NCBI RefSeq assembly: GCF_003814875.1
Contig: NZ_RKQF01000001.1
Location: 6,696,001 to 6,760,000 of the forward strand
Origin: Streptomyces sp. Ag109_O5-1
GTDB taxonomy: Bacteria; Actinomycetota; Actinomycetes; Streptomycetales; Streptomycetaceae
Length of the DNA stretch: 64,000 nucleotides
Direction: 5' to 3'
Numbering within the stretch: position 1 is the stretch's first letter; each line of letters starts with the position of its first letter. Below the pieces are notes generated by a model. That model worked only from the letters and a program-made list of their open reading frames with translations. It did not search any database and had not been told where the DNA came from. Below, piece by piece: positions 50,326-58,547 of the stretch. The position numbers and the translations under genes are program-made.

Positions 50326-51792
50326 GTGAGTGAATCGACGCGCCGTGCGTGCGGACGCAGCCTGATGGGGGTCCAGGTGAGTGCTTCCCGGCGTAGTGGG
50401 GCCACGGACGAGCTGGGGCCCGACGGGCCCGAGCCGGAACCGGAGCGGGATGCTCCGGAGGACTCGGGCGGGTCCGATCTGCTCGCCGCGCTCCTCGACG
50501 GTATGGACGCGGCTCTGTGCGCCTTCGACGCGGACGGCTCCGTCACCCACTGGAACCGTGAGGCCGAGCGGATCCTCGGGTGGACGGCGGCCGAGGCGGT
50601 GGGGCGGCACGGGTTCGCCGGGTGGGCGGTGCGCGAGGCGGACGCCGAGGAGATCGAGGGGCGGCTGATGGCCGCCATGCACGCGTCCGGCCGGCAGGTG
50701 CACGAGTTCGCGCTGCTCACGAAGAACGGCGGGCGGGTGCTCGTACGGACGCAGTCGGCCGCGGTGCGCGGTCCGGACGGGAAGCCGGCGGGTGTGTACT
50801 GCGCGTTCAGCGAGGTGCACGCGCAGATAGACCTGGAGCGGTCGATCGCGCTGAGCGAGGCGCTGTTCGAGGACGCGGCCTGGGGTGTCGTACTCGTGGA
50901 CGCGGATCTGCGGCCCGCCGTGGTGAACGCGCATGCGGCCCGGGCGCTCGGTATCGGGCGTACGTCGGCGCTGGGGCGGCCGCTGGGCGAGTTGCTCGCG
51001 GTGGGGGTGGAGGACCTGGAGGGTGCGCTCACGCATGTGCTGGCGGAGGGCGCGCCGCCCGCGCCGGCGGAGATGTGGGTGAGCGTACGGACGGCGGAGG
51101 GCGAGCAGCGCCGGTGCTGGCGGTCGGGGTTCGTGCGGCTGGCGTCGCCGCTCGCGGAGGAGCCGGTGCCGCTCGGGGTCGGCTGGCTGTTCCAGGACGT
51201 CACGGAGGCCAAGCAGGGCGAGCAGGAGGCGGCTGTGCTGCGCTTCCGTGTCAACCAGCTGCATCGCGCCGCCCGTGCCGCCGCCGAGTGCGAGGATCCG
51301 GCGGAGGCCGCGACGGTCCATCTGGACTTCGCGTTGGCGGGGTTCGCCGATCATGCGGTGATCGACCGGGTGGTGGGCGGTTCCCGGGGTGACGGGGATG
51401 TCGGGCTGGTGCGGCTGGTGCGGATCGCGGCCACGCCCGCCGGGGCGCCGGGGCCGAGCCTGCTGACGGGCGCGGCGGGGCTGCCGGTGCGCTACGAGGA
51501 GGGGCATCCGGCGCTGCAGTGCGTGGAGCGGTCCGGGAGTGTGCGGGCGGACGCCGGGTCGGTGCCGCCTGATCGTGCGCGGGCGTGGGCGCTGGACCGG
51601 CAGTGGCCCGGCGATGCGGTGCACGCGATGTGCGCGGTGCTGCGCAGCCGGGGGCGGACGTTCGGTGTGGTGACGTTCCTGCGCGGGGCGGGCCGGAGCC
51701 GCTTCGAGCGGGTGGACGCGACGTACGCGGAGGACGTGGCCGTACGTATCGCGACGGCGCTGGATCTGACGGGGCTCCTGAGAGAGCACTAG
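50326..51792 (+). CDS. PAS-domain sensory protein
   Basis: 488 residues. After a Pro/Glu-rich N-terminus (about 20-45), a first PAS domain spans about 48-165 (MDAALCAFDADGSVTHWNRE then AERILGWTAAEAVGRHG), a second about 170-290 (SIALSEALFEDAAWGVVLVD), and a C-terminal GAF-like segment follows about 300-485. No kinase, GGDEF, phosphatase or DNA-binding domain is seen, so it may pass its signal by protein contact. A similar gene sits next to the SIS and DmdR1 genes in other streptomycetes as I recall. GTG 50326 has GAAGGG upstream. Confidence 0.8.
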   Translation: MSESTRRACGRSLMGVQVSASRRSGATDELGPDGPEPEPERDAPEDSGGSDLLAALLDGMDAALCAFDADGSVTHWNREAERILGWTAAEAVGRHGFAGWAVREADAEEIEGRLMAAMHASGRQVHEFALLTKNGGRVLVRTQSAAVRGPDGKPAGVYCAFSEVHAQIDLERSIALSEALFEDAAWGVVLVDADLRPAVVNAHAARALGIGRTSALGRPLGELLAVGVEDLEGALTHVLAEGAPPAPAEMWVSVRTAEGEQRRCWRSGFVRLASPLAEEPVPLGVGWLFQDVTEAKQGEQEAAVLRFRVNQLHRAARAAAECEDPAEAATVHLDFALAGFADHAVIDRVVGGSRGDGDVGLVRLVRIAATPAGAPGPSLLTGAAGLPVRYEEGHPALQCVERSGSVRADAGSVPPDRARAWALDRQWPGDAVHAMCAVLRSRGRTFGVVTFLRGAGRSRFERVDATYAEDVAVRIATALDLTGLLREH

Positions 51793-51796
51793 CTGG

Positions 51797-52552
51797 CTAG
51801 TGCTGGTAGAAGATGCGGTCCCGGTACTCCTCGAACACGCGGGCGTTCCATTCGTGGCCGCCGTCGACGTTGCCGGAGCGCAGCAGCGGGGGTTCGACGC
51901 CGCGGTCGGCGAGGATGGCCGCGGTGGTGGCCAGGACCGCCTGGAGCAGGGCGCTGGTGACGACCGTGGAGGCGGGTGCGAAGGGCGCCGGGATGGTGTC
52001 GAGGGTGAGTTCCGCGTCCCCGACGGCGATCTTCGAGTCGAGGACGACGTCGCAGTGGTCCTTGAGGTAGGTGCCGGAGGAGTGCCGGGAGGTGGTCTGC
52101 GTGGCGTAGGCCACGGAGGTCACGCCGATGACCTTGGCGCCGCGTTCGCGGGCGCCGATGGCCATCTCCACGGGCATGGCGTTGCGGCCGGAGAGGGAGA
52201 TGATCACGAGGGCGTCGCCGGTGCGCAGGGGTGAGGTGTCGAGGACCGCGGTGGCGAGTCCGTCGACGCGTTCGAGGCGGGAGCCGAGGGTGGCGGGCAT
52301 GACGTCGACGCCGACGAGACCGGGGACGGCGAGCAGGTTCATGAGGGCGAGGCCGCCGGCGCGGTAGACGACGTCCTGGGCGGCGAGTGAGGAGTGGCCG
52401 GCGCCGAAGGCGAACAGCCGGCCGCCGGCCGTGACGGTGTCGGCGAGGAGGGTGCCGGCGGTGGCGATGGCCTCGGCCTCCTCGTCGCGGACCCGTTGCA
52501 GGAGGCCGATGGCGGCGTCGAAGAACAGGTCGGCGGGCGTGCCGTCGCTCAT
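51797..52552 (-). CDS. SIS-domain sugar-phosphate-binding protein
   Basis: 251 residues. One SIS domain: GRLFAFGAGHSSLAAQDVVYRAGG, DALVIISLSGRNAMPVEMAIGAR with the sugar-phosphate Ser loop, and VIGVTSVAY. It resembles the YjhP/UPF0309 phosphosugar isomerase-like proteins. An enzyme or sensor of an amino-sugar phosphate is inferred; no kinase or transporter is adjacent. ATG 52552 is preceded by GAAGGGGC. Converges with the PAS gene (4-bp gap) and diverges from the DmdR1-like gene. Confidence 0.83.
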   Translation of the reverse strand: MSDGTPADLFFDAAIGLLQRVRDEEAEAIATAGTLLADTVTAGGRLFAFGAGHSSLAAQDVVYRAGGLALMNLLAVPGLVGVDVMPATLGSRLERVDGLATAVLDTSPLRTGDALVIISLSGRNAMPVEMAIGARERGAKVIGVTSVAYATQTTSRHSSGTYLKDHCDVVLDSKIAVGDAELTLDTIPAPFAPASTVVTSALLQAVLATTAAILADRGVEPPLLRSGNVDGGHEWNARVFEEYRDRIFYQH

Positions 52553-52797
52553 GCGTTGCCCCTTCGCAGCGTCAGCGGCAGCGCTTGTGTCAGCGTCTGC
52601 GTCGCGGATCACCCTCAGGTCTGGACCAGCATGGTGTCAATACGGCCGCATGCCGGCCGCACGCGTACCGCACTTCGGCCGCTCTCTTGAGGCTCCCTTT
52701 TGTCGGTGCGGCCCGGTTGTCGGTGGGATCCGGCAGAATTGGTTGCAGGGCCAGCGCACGCGGCCGGGCTTCCGGCAGAGGTAATCGAGGGGCACGT

Positions 52798-53490
52798 ATG
52801 TCCGGACTGATCGACACCACGGAGATGTATCTCCGCACCATCCTCGAGCTCGAAGAGGAAGGTGTGGTGCCCATGCGCGCCCGTATCGCGGAGCGGCTCG
52901 ACCAGAGTGGGCCGACGGTGAGCCAGACGGTGGCTCGGATGGAGCGGGACGGTCTGGTGTCCGTCGCCAGCGACCGCCATCTGGAGCTGACCGACGAGGG
53001 CCGCCGGCTGGCCACGCGGGTGATGCGCAAGCACCGGCTCGCCGAGTGTCTGCTGGTCGATGTGATCGGCCTGGAGTGGGAGCAGGTGCACGCCGAGGCG
53101 TGCCGCTGGGAGCATGTGATGAGCGAGGCGGTGGAGCGGCGGGTGCTGGAGCTGCTGCGTCACCCGACCGAGTCGCCGTACGGCAACCCGATCCCGGGCC
53201 TGGAGGAGCTGGGCGAGAAGGACGGCGCGGACCCGTTCCTCGATGAGGGGATGGTGTCGCTGGCCGACCTGGACCCGGGTGCGGACGGCAAGACCGTGGT
53301 CGTACGCCGGATCGGGGAGCCCATCCAGACCGACGCGCAGTTGATGTACACGCTGCGGCGGGCGGGTGTGCAGCCCGGTTCGGTGGTGAGCGTGACCGAG
53401 TCGGCCGGCGGGGTGCTGGTGGGCAGCGGTGGTGAGGCGGCCGAGCTGGAGGCGGACGTCGCCTCCCATGTGTTCGTCGCCAAGCGCTGA
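52798..53490 (+). CDS. dmdR1: DtxR-family iron-dependent regulator, DmdR1-like
   Basis: 230 residues. N-terminal winged helix: TTEMYLRTILELEEEGVVPM, ARIAERLDQSGPTVSQTVAR-MERDGLV (recognition helix). Metal-binding helices: LAECLLVDVIGLEWEQVHAE-ACRWEHVMSE with Cys, Glu and His ligands. C-terminal SH3-like domain (about 150-230). It matches the DtxR/IdeR group; in S. coelicolor DmdR1 represses desferrioxamine and iron uptake genes when Fe2+ is bound. ATG 52798 with GAGGGGCACGT upstream. Long open frames run antisense over it, as described for adm in S. coelicolor. Confidence 0.9.
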   Translation: MSGLIDTTEMYLRTILELEEEGVVPMRARIAERLDQSGPTVSQTVARMERDGLVSVASDRHLELTDEGRRLATRVMRKHRLAECLLVDVIGLEWEQVHAEACRWEHVMSEAVERRVLELLRHPTESPYGNPIPGLEELGEKDGADPFLDEGMVSLADLDPGADGKTVVVRRIGEPIQTDAQLMYTLRRAGVQPGSVVSVTESAGGVLVGSGGEAAELEADVASHVFVAKR

Positions 53491-53712
53491 GATCGCGGTG
53501 GCGTTCAACTTCCGTTGTACACAGGGAAGTTGACGCTCCTCTTCGGCGTCCTTGCCTGGTGTGTCGAACGCGCCGAATCCAAGATTCAGTGCGCTGAATC
53601 GCAGCGCTCGAACGTTTCGCGTGCGAGGCTGTCGCGAGAGGCATATGACCTGAGGGGGGCGGGGAGGATGTGCCGAAGACGTGGAAATGGACACGGGGGC
53701 GGACGTGGGTTT

Positions 53713-53740
53713 GGCCCCGGCACCTTGCGGTGCCGGGGCC
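53713..53740 (+). terminator. Strong GC hairpin, 12-bp perfect stem
   Basis: GGCCCCGGCACC pairs with GGTGCCGGGGCC across TTGC, about 220 bp after the DmdR1-like gene. No T run follows, as usual for Streptomyces terminators. Confidence 0.65.
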
Positions 53741-53900
53741 TGTCCTCCCCATCGCTGACCCGGAGCCCCGAGCTCCCAGGGTCATCCCCTCGGACCGTTT
53801 TTCCCCGAGCGGTCCGCCCCCCCGCAGAACAAATCCCCCCGGCGGCGCCGATCATGCCTGAGCAGGGGTCACTCGAACGAGGGGTGTTGCCCGCAGGAGC

Positions 53901-53916
53901 CCTATTTTCGAATAGG
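53901..53916. promoter_or_regulatory. AT-rich palindrome upstream of the alpha/beta hydrolase
   Basis: CCTATT-TTCG-AATAGG is a perfect inverted repeat in an otherwise GC-rich region and is followed by GCATTCGATAG, a partial repeat of its right half. Either a regulator site or a short UTR hairpin with a stable TTCG loop. Confidence 0.4.
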
Positions 53917-54002
53917 CATTCGATAGTCTGCAGCGGTACCGGAACACCAGGAAGCGATACGAGGCGACACTAGGCACGCGGAGCTAGGGGGGTGCCAGGC
54001 CC

Positions 54003-54893
54003 ATGGCACGGCGCATCGACGTGACAGGATCCGGCGGCGTACACCTCGCCGCCTGGGAGTTCGCGGACCCGCCCAAGAAGGACGATCCGGCACGGCTGGG
54101 CGCCGACCGTGCCGACCCGGACCACTCGTCCCCCGGCGTGCTGTTACTGCATGGCCTGATGGGCCGCGCCTCGCACTGGGCGTCCACCGCCCGCTGGCTC
54201 TCCGAGCGGTACCGCGCCGTCGCCCTCGACCAGCGCGGCCACGGCCAGAGCGACAAGCCCCCGCAGGCCGCGTACACCCGTGAGGCGTACGTCGAGGACG
54301 CCGCGGCCGCCGTCGAGCAGCTGGGCCTCGCCCCGGCCGTGCTCGTCGGCCACGCCATGGGCGCGCTGACCGCCTGGCAGCTCGCCGCGAAGCGCCCCGA
54401 ACTGGTCCGGGGCGTGATCATCTGCGATATGCGGGCCTCCGCGCTGGGCGCGGCCTCGCAGCGCGAGTGGGCCGACTGGTTCAGGTCCTGGCCCGTTCCC
54501 TTCGCCACGCTCGCCGACGTACGCAAGTGGTTCGGCGAGGACGATCCCTGGGTGGAGCGGCCGAACCCCGCGCGCGGGGAGTTCTACGCCGAGGTGATGC
54601 ACGAGAGCGGCGACGGCTGGCGGCCCGTGTTCGACCCCGACCGGATGCTGAAGTCCCGGGAGACCTGGGTGTACGACGCGCACTGGGAGGAACTGGCCCA
54701 GGTGGAGTGCCCCGCGCTGGTCGTGCGCGGGGTGGACGGGGAGCTGGGGCGGGCGGAGGCGCAGGAGATGGTCCGGGTGCTTCCCCGAGGGGAGTACGCC
54801 GAGGTGGCGGACGCGGGGCATCTGTTGCCCTATGACCGGCCGGAGGCTTGGCGGGCGGCTGTGGAGCCGTTTCTTGATCGGGTGGGGGAGTGA
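54003..54893 (+). CDS. Alpha/beta hydrolase fold protein lacking the nucleophilic Ser
   Basis: 296 residues. Fold landmarks: LLLHGLMGRASHW (oxyanion HG), YRAVALDQRGHGQSDKP, and DAGHLLPYDRPEAW with the catalytic His. The nucleophile elbow reads VGHAMGALTAW: Ala (about 118) stands where Ser is expected in GHSMG. Codon 48 is TTA (54144-54146), rare in Streptomyces and read only by the bldA tRNA, so translation may be tied to development. Either the enzyme is dead, or it has a non-hydrolytic role. The rest of the sequence is well kept. It follows the DmdR1-like gene with a 512-bp gap. Confidence 0.85.
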   Translation: MARRIDVTGSGGVHLAAWEFADPPKKDDPARLGADRADPDHSSPGVLLLHGLMGRASHWASTARWLSERYRAVALDQRGHGQSDKPPQAAYTREAYVEDAAAAVEQLGLAPAVLVGHAMGALTAWQLAAKRPELVRGVIICDMRASALGAASQREWADWFRSWPVPFATLADVRKWFGEDDPWVERPNPARGEFYAEVMHESGDGWRPVFDPDRMLKSRETWVYDAHWEELAQVECPALVVRGVDGELGRAEAQEMVRVLPRGEYAEVADAGHLLPYDRPEAWRAAVEPFLDRVGE

Positions 54894-54941
54894 ACAGCGC
54901 CTACTGGGCAGGGGATCAGGTGCGTCGGCGGCTGCGGGTCG

Positions 54942-55004
54942 TGTGTGGTTGCTTGCGCAGTTCCTCCCCCAGCCTTCGGCCGGGGGTACCCCCAGCGCCC
55001 CTGA
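54942..55004 (-). repeat. Intergenic repeat, long variant
   Basis: GTTGCTTGCGCAGTTCC, then the hairpin CCCCCAGCC-TTC-GGCCGGGGG, then CAGCGCCCCTGA. Nearly the same as 16809-16874. It lies between convergent hydrolase and ABC permease genes. Confidence 0.65.
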
Positions 55005-55006
55005 AG

Positions 55007-56596
55007 TCACCCCTTACTGACAGCCATAAGGATCTCCGGCAGGTAGGCCGCCGTGCGCGGTGCCGCCGCGCGTAGCCCCGCCCACGTGATCGTCGCCCCG
55101 TAGGCCGCCCCCACCGGCAGCAGCAGCCAGGTCCACTCCCCGCCCCCCGCGCTCACGTTCAGAGCGATCGTCAGGGCGATCACGGGGGCGCACAGCAGGG
55201 CCGCCGAGACCATGCCGCCGAAGATCGCGATCCAGGCCAGGCCGGTCTGGCCGGCCGCGACGTTCCGGTGGCCCTCCTGGGGGATGGAGTACGGGAAGCG
55301 GGCCGAGGTCCAGGCGCCGGTCGCCAGCATCGCGCCGAGGAGCGCGAAGGACAGGCCGAGCACCTCGGGCAGCCGGGGCCAGTCGCCCAGCATCGCCGTG
55401 GTCAGGACGGTCACCAGCGCCGCGTACGGCAGGGTGATGACCAGCAGGGCCAGCGCCCGCCCGCGCAGTTCGACGTAGGCGTCGCGAGTGGACGAGATGG
55501 TCATGGCCACCATCCAGAAGGCCGACGTGTCCTGCCCGAACTGGTTGTACATCTGGATGCCGAGCATCCCGGCGGCGAAGCACGCGAAGTAGATCGATCC
55601 GGTGCCCTGCAGGGCGTTGAAGACGGGCACGATCAGACCGATGGCCAGCGAGGTCACCCACGCGGCCTTGGTCTTGGGGTCGCGCCAGACGTAACGGAGG
55701 CTGCGCATCATGACCGTACCGGTACGTCCGGAGGGGAGCAGCCGGCCCAGACCGTCACTCGACGCCGGGCCCCGGCCGGCCGAGTCGGGCGCCTGGAGCG
55801 TGGAGCCGTCCGGCGCGGTCATCAGCCGGGTCAGCGTCCGCGCCCAGGCACCGACGAGCAGCGCCAACGCGGCGGCGCAGAGGGCGAGCTGAGCGACGGC
55901 CGTGCCGTACGATCCCTTGCTCGCCGAGTGCACCGCCCCGATCGCCGAAGCCGGCGGCAGCCACCGCACCACGTCGGCCACCGGCGCGAGCTCCCCGAGC
56001 CCGGCCGAACCCAGGCTCCGCGCCCCGAAGTTGACCAACTGCGCCCCGACGGCGATGACAAGGCCGCTCAGTACGGCCAGGTCACGTCCCTTGCGGCTGG
56101 TCAGCAGCCGTACGTTGGCGGCGGCGACCGCCCGTGCGAGGGCCACGCAGACCAGCAGTGCGAGGGCGACGGCGACGACCGCGACGCCGTACCCGGCGGC
56201 CCCGTGCGCCACGGACACCGCACAGCCCACCAGCAGCAACAGCGTGAACAGCGGGCCGATGCCGACGAGCGAGGCGGCGAGGAGGGCCCGTACCAGCGGC
56301 CGGGGCCGCAGCGGGAACATCACCAGGCGGGTCGGGTCCAGGGTCTCGTCGCCGCTCGGGAAGAACAGCGGCATGAACGCCCACCCCAGCGCCAGTACGG
56401 CCGTCACCAGCACGGCCACCGCGTCCGCGTGCGGGTGGCCGCGCAGCAGGACCAGACCCAGCAGCTGCAGCACCCCGAACAGCAGCGCGACGACCGCGGA
56501 CGCGACGAACGCGGCCCGCCGGCCGCCGGACTGCCGCAGCCCGTTCCGCAGCAGCGAAAGCTTCAGCCGTACGACGGTGGAGGTCACGTCCGTCAT
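55007..56596 (-). CDS. ABC transporter permease
   Basis: 529 residues with about 12 helices. The opening VVRLKLSLLRNGLRQSGGRR precedes the first helix; the middle has a soluble loop (LTRLMTAPDGSTLQAPDSAG) and a basic segment MRSLRYVWRDPKTKAAWVTS before the second set of helices. No ATPase motif. Its ATG overlaps the TGA of the ATPase gene (ATGA), so they form one exporter. Substrate unknown; ABC-2-like exporters of this size move lipids, drugs or peptides. Frame open to 56761, but the ATG at 56596 fits the overlap. Confidence 0.83.
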   Translation of the reverse strand: MTDVTSTVVRLKLSLLRNGLRQSGGRRAAFVASAVVALLFGVLQLLGLVLLRGHPHADAVAVLVTAVLALGWAFMPLFFPSGDETLDPTRLVMFPLRPRPLVRALLAASLVGIGPLFTLLLLVGCAVSVAHGAAGYGVAVVAVALALLVCVALARAVAAANVRLLTSRKGRDLAVLSGLVIAVGAQLVNFGARSLGSAGLGELAPVADVVRWLPPASAIGAVHSASKGSYGTAVAQLALCAAALALLVGAWARTLTRLMTAPDGSTLQAPDSAGRGPASSDGLGRLLPSGRTGTVMMRSLRYVWRDPKTKAAWVTSLAIGLIVPVFNALQGTGSIYFACFAAGMLGIQMYNQFGQDTSAFWMVAMTISSTRDAYVELRGRALALLVITLPYAALVTVLTTAMLGDWPRLPEVLGLSFALLGAMLATGAWTSARFPYSIPQEGHRNVAAGQTGLAWIAIFGGMVSAALLCAPVIALTIALNVSAGGGEWTWLLLPVGAAYGATITWAGLRAAAPRTAAYLPEILMAVSKG

Positions 56597-57363
56597 CGCG
56601 CCCCGCCGCCCAGCCAGTCCAGATCCGAGGCCGTGTCCCGCCCGCTCGCCCCGACCAGTTCCAGGAACGCCGCCTGGAGGGTGGTGTGCGCCCCGCGCAC
56701 GTCCTCCAGCGTCCCCGTAGCGCGGATGCGTCCCGCCGCCATCACCGCCACCCAGTCGCACAACGACTCGACGAGTTCCATGACGTGCGAGGAGAAGACG
56801 ACGGTCGCCCCGGAGGCCGTGTAGCGCTCCAGCACGCCCCTGATGGTCTGCGCGGACACCGGGTCGACGCCCTCGAACGGCTCGTCCAGGAAGAGGACTT
56901 CGGGGTTGTGGAGGAGGGCGGCGGCGAGCCCGATCTTCTTGCGCATGCCGGTCGAGTAGTCGACGACGAGTTTGTGCTGGGCGCCGGCGAGATCGAGTAC
57001 GTCGAGGAGTTGGGTGGCCCGCTTGTCGACCTCGGTACCGGGCAGGCCGCGCAGTCGTCCCGAGTAGCCGAGGAGTTCACGGCCGGAGAGGCGCTCGAAG
57101 AGGCGTAGCCCTTCGGGGAGCACGCCGATGCGGGCCTTCACCGCGACCGGGTCCCGCCAGACGTCGTGGCCGACGACCTCGACACTGCCCTGATCCGGCC
57201 GGAGCAGCCCGGTCACCATGGAGAGGGTGGTCGTCTTCCCCGCTCCGTTGGGCCCGACAAGGCCGACGAACTTCCCGGCGGGCAGCGACAGATCGACACC
57301 GGCGACGGCAACCTGCTGCCCGAACCGCTTCCAGAGACCACGAACACGAACGGCATCGGTCAT
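56593..57363 (-). CDS. ABC transporter ATP-binding protein
   Basis: 256 residues. Walker A VGPNGAGKTTTL, Q-loop region ARIGVLPEG, signature YSTGMRKKIGLAAAL (an LSGGQ variant seen in ABC-2 type exporters), Walker B VLFLDEPFEGVD, and switch His SSHVMELVE. It drives the permease encoded directly downstream. ATG 57363. The N-terminal basic run seen in frame up to 57396 is not needed. Confidence 0.9.
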   Translation of the reverse strand: MTDAVRVRGLWKRFGQQVAVAGVDLSLPAGKFVGLVGPNGAGKTTTLSMVTGLLRPDQGSVEVVGHDVWRDPVAVKARIGVLPEGLRLFERLSGRELLGYSGRLRGLPGTEVDKRATQLLDVLDLAGAQHKLVVDYSTGMRKKIGLAAALLHNPEVLFLDEPFEGVDPVSAQTIRGVLERYTASGATVVFSSHVMELVESLCDWVAVMAAGRIRATGTLEDVRGAHTTLQAAFLELVGASGRDTASDLDWLGGGAR

Positions 57364-57450
57364 GCCGGTCACCCTACGGGGGCGCCGGGTTCTCAAGTGT
57401 GCGGGTGGGCGGGGCTGGGGGTTTCACTTACCGGCGCCGGCAGGGTGCCG

Positions 57451-57570
57451 CTGCGCCCACCTGTGCCGCCCTGCGGCACGCCTGCCCGCAGCTGGGCAGC
57501 TGTGAAAGGGGCGGCTGGGCAGCGCCCCGTAAGGGGCGCGGGGAACTGCGCGATCAGCCACGAACCACCC
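57451..57570 (+). repeat. Intergenic repeat cluster
   Basis: CGCCCTGCGGCACGCCTGCC, CCAGC/GCTGGG-type hairpins and AGCGCCCC-GTAA-GGGGCGC then GGGGAACTGCGCGATCAGCC. It is a long compound copy of the window's repeat family, between the ABC ATPase gene start and the prim/pol gene end. Confidence 0.6.
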
Positions 57571-57610
57571 GCGGTCGCGGACGGCGCAGCACCTGGCAGC
57601 CCAGTAGGCG

Positions 57611-58270
57611 CTACCGATCCCTCCCGCACGCATAGGCCAGCGCCGAGATCAGCTCCTCCGCGTCCGGCAGCCACCGGTTCGCCGCGGTCGGCCGGCAGGC
57701 CCACTGCACCGCCCCCTGCGACCCGTACCGCGTAGGCGGTGCGGGAACGTACGCGCCCTCCCCGAGCGCCGTGAGGTCCAGCGAAGCCGGTGACCAGCCC
57801 AGCTTCCGTACCAGGTCAGGCACCTTCACCGCGGCCCCCGGCAGCACGAAGAACTGCATCCGGCGGTCGGGCGTCAGCGTCACCGGCCCCAGCGTCAGCT
57901 CCATCCGCTCCATCCGGGCGAGCGCCAGGAAACCCGCCGTCTCCGGGACGGACAGCGCGTCGAAGGTACGTCCCGTCGGCAGCAGGATCGACGCCGTCGG
58001 CTGCTTCTGCCACATCCGGCGCGCCACCGTCGCACTACCGGTCGCCTGCGATGCCCAGTCCGCGCGCGCCGCGTGCGCGCCGGGCGCCGCGCACGCGACC
58101 TCCCCGCAGGAGCAGCGCTGCACCCCCTCGACCGCTTCCAGCCAGGTGCCCGCGAAGACGTCCCAGTGGCGCTCTTCGGCGTAGCGTACGGCGGTCTCCA
58201 GCAGCGATTCCCCGCGCTGCTTCGGAATCTGAGCGGCTTCGGTGCCGACGATCGTCTCTTCCACGCTCAA
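57611..58270 (-). CDS. Bifunctional DNA primase/polymerase (prim-pol) N-terminal-like protein
   Basis: About 219 residues matching the actinobacterial PF09250-type prim/pol domain: ESLLETAVRYAEERHWDVFA, RCSCGEVACAAPGAHAARAD-W (Cys and His around a metal site), QPTASILLPTGRTFDALSVP, and FVLPGAAVKVPDLVRKLGWS. It lacks a clear DxD polymerase pair by eye, and no helicase is attached, so a real primase role is uncertain; streptomycetes have many such proteins. The start is ambiguous: TTG 58270 follows GGGAG at 5 bases; GTG 58288, 58273 or 58264 are possible. Confidence 0.75.
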   Translation of the reverse strand: MSVEETIVGTEAAQIPKQRGESLLETAVRYAEERHWDVFAGTWLEAVEGVQRCSCGEVACAAPGAHAARADWASQATGSATVARRMWQKQPTASILLPTGRTFDALSVPETAGFLALARMERMELTLGPVTLTPDRRMQFFVLPGAAVKVPDLVRKLGWSPASLDLTALGEGAYVPAPPTRYGSQGAVQWACRPTAANRWLPDAEELISALAYACGRDR

Positions 58271-58547
58271 CACAACTCCCGCACCCACCTGGAGTTACGG
58301 GCGTAGCGCGCGCGGGGGAGGAGCATCTTTTCCGCAACTGGGGCGCATGGGTGCACGTGTGGGGGCGCGCAGGAGGAACCGGGGCGTGAGCGGGTAGTCA
58401 CAAGTGGGGGGTTGGTGGCGGCCGTGCCCGCAGTTCCGCCGCCTTTACCCGGCAATCCTCGTATGTCCCGCATTTTCGGTATGTCCGCTGGGCAGTGATC
58501 GTCAGGGCCGGATCTTTTCCCTACAGGGAGTTCGCAGGGGGTACGCC

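Larger units (their letters stand above)
53491..54002. other. 512-bp intergenic region with terminators and palindromes
   Basis: No coding frame I can support. AACTTCC-n11-GGAAGTT lies 18-20 bp after the DmdR1 stop. GGCCCCGGCACC-TTGC-GGTGCCGGGGCC (53713-53740) is a strong hairpin. GGACCG and CGGTCC flank a T-rich loop near 53790-53815. CCTATT-TTCG-AATAGG (53901-53916) is AT-rich and palindromic and lies about 90 bp before the hydrolase start. Confidence 0.5.
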
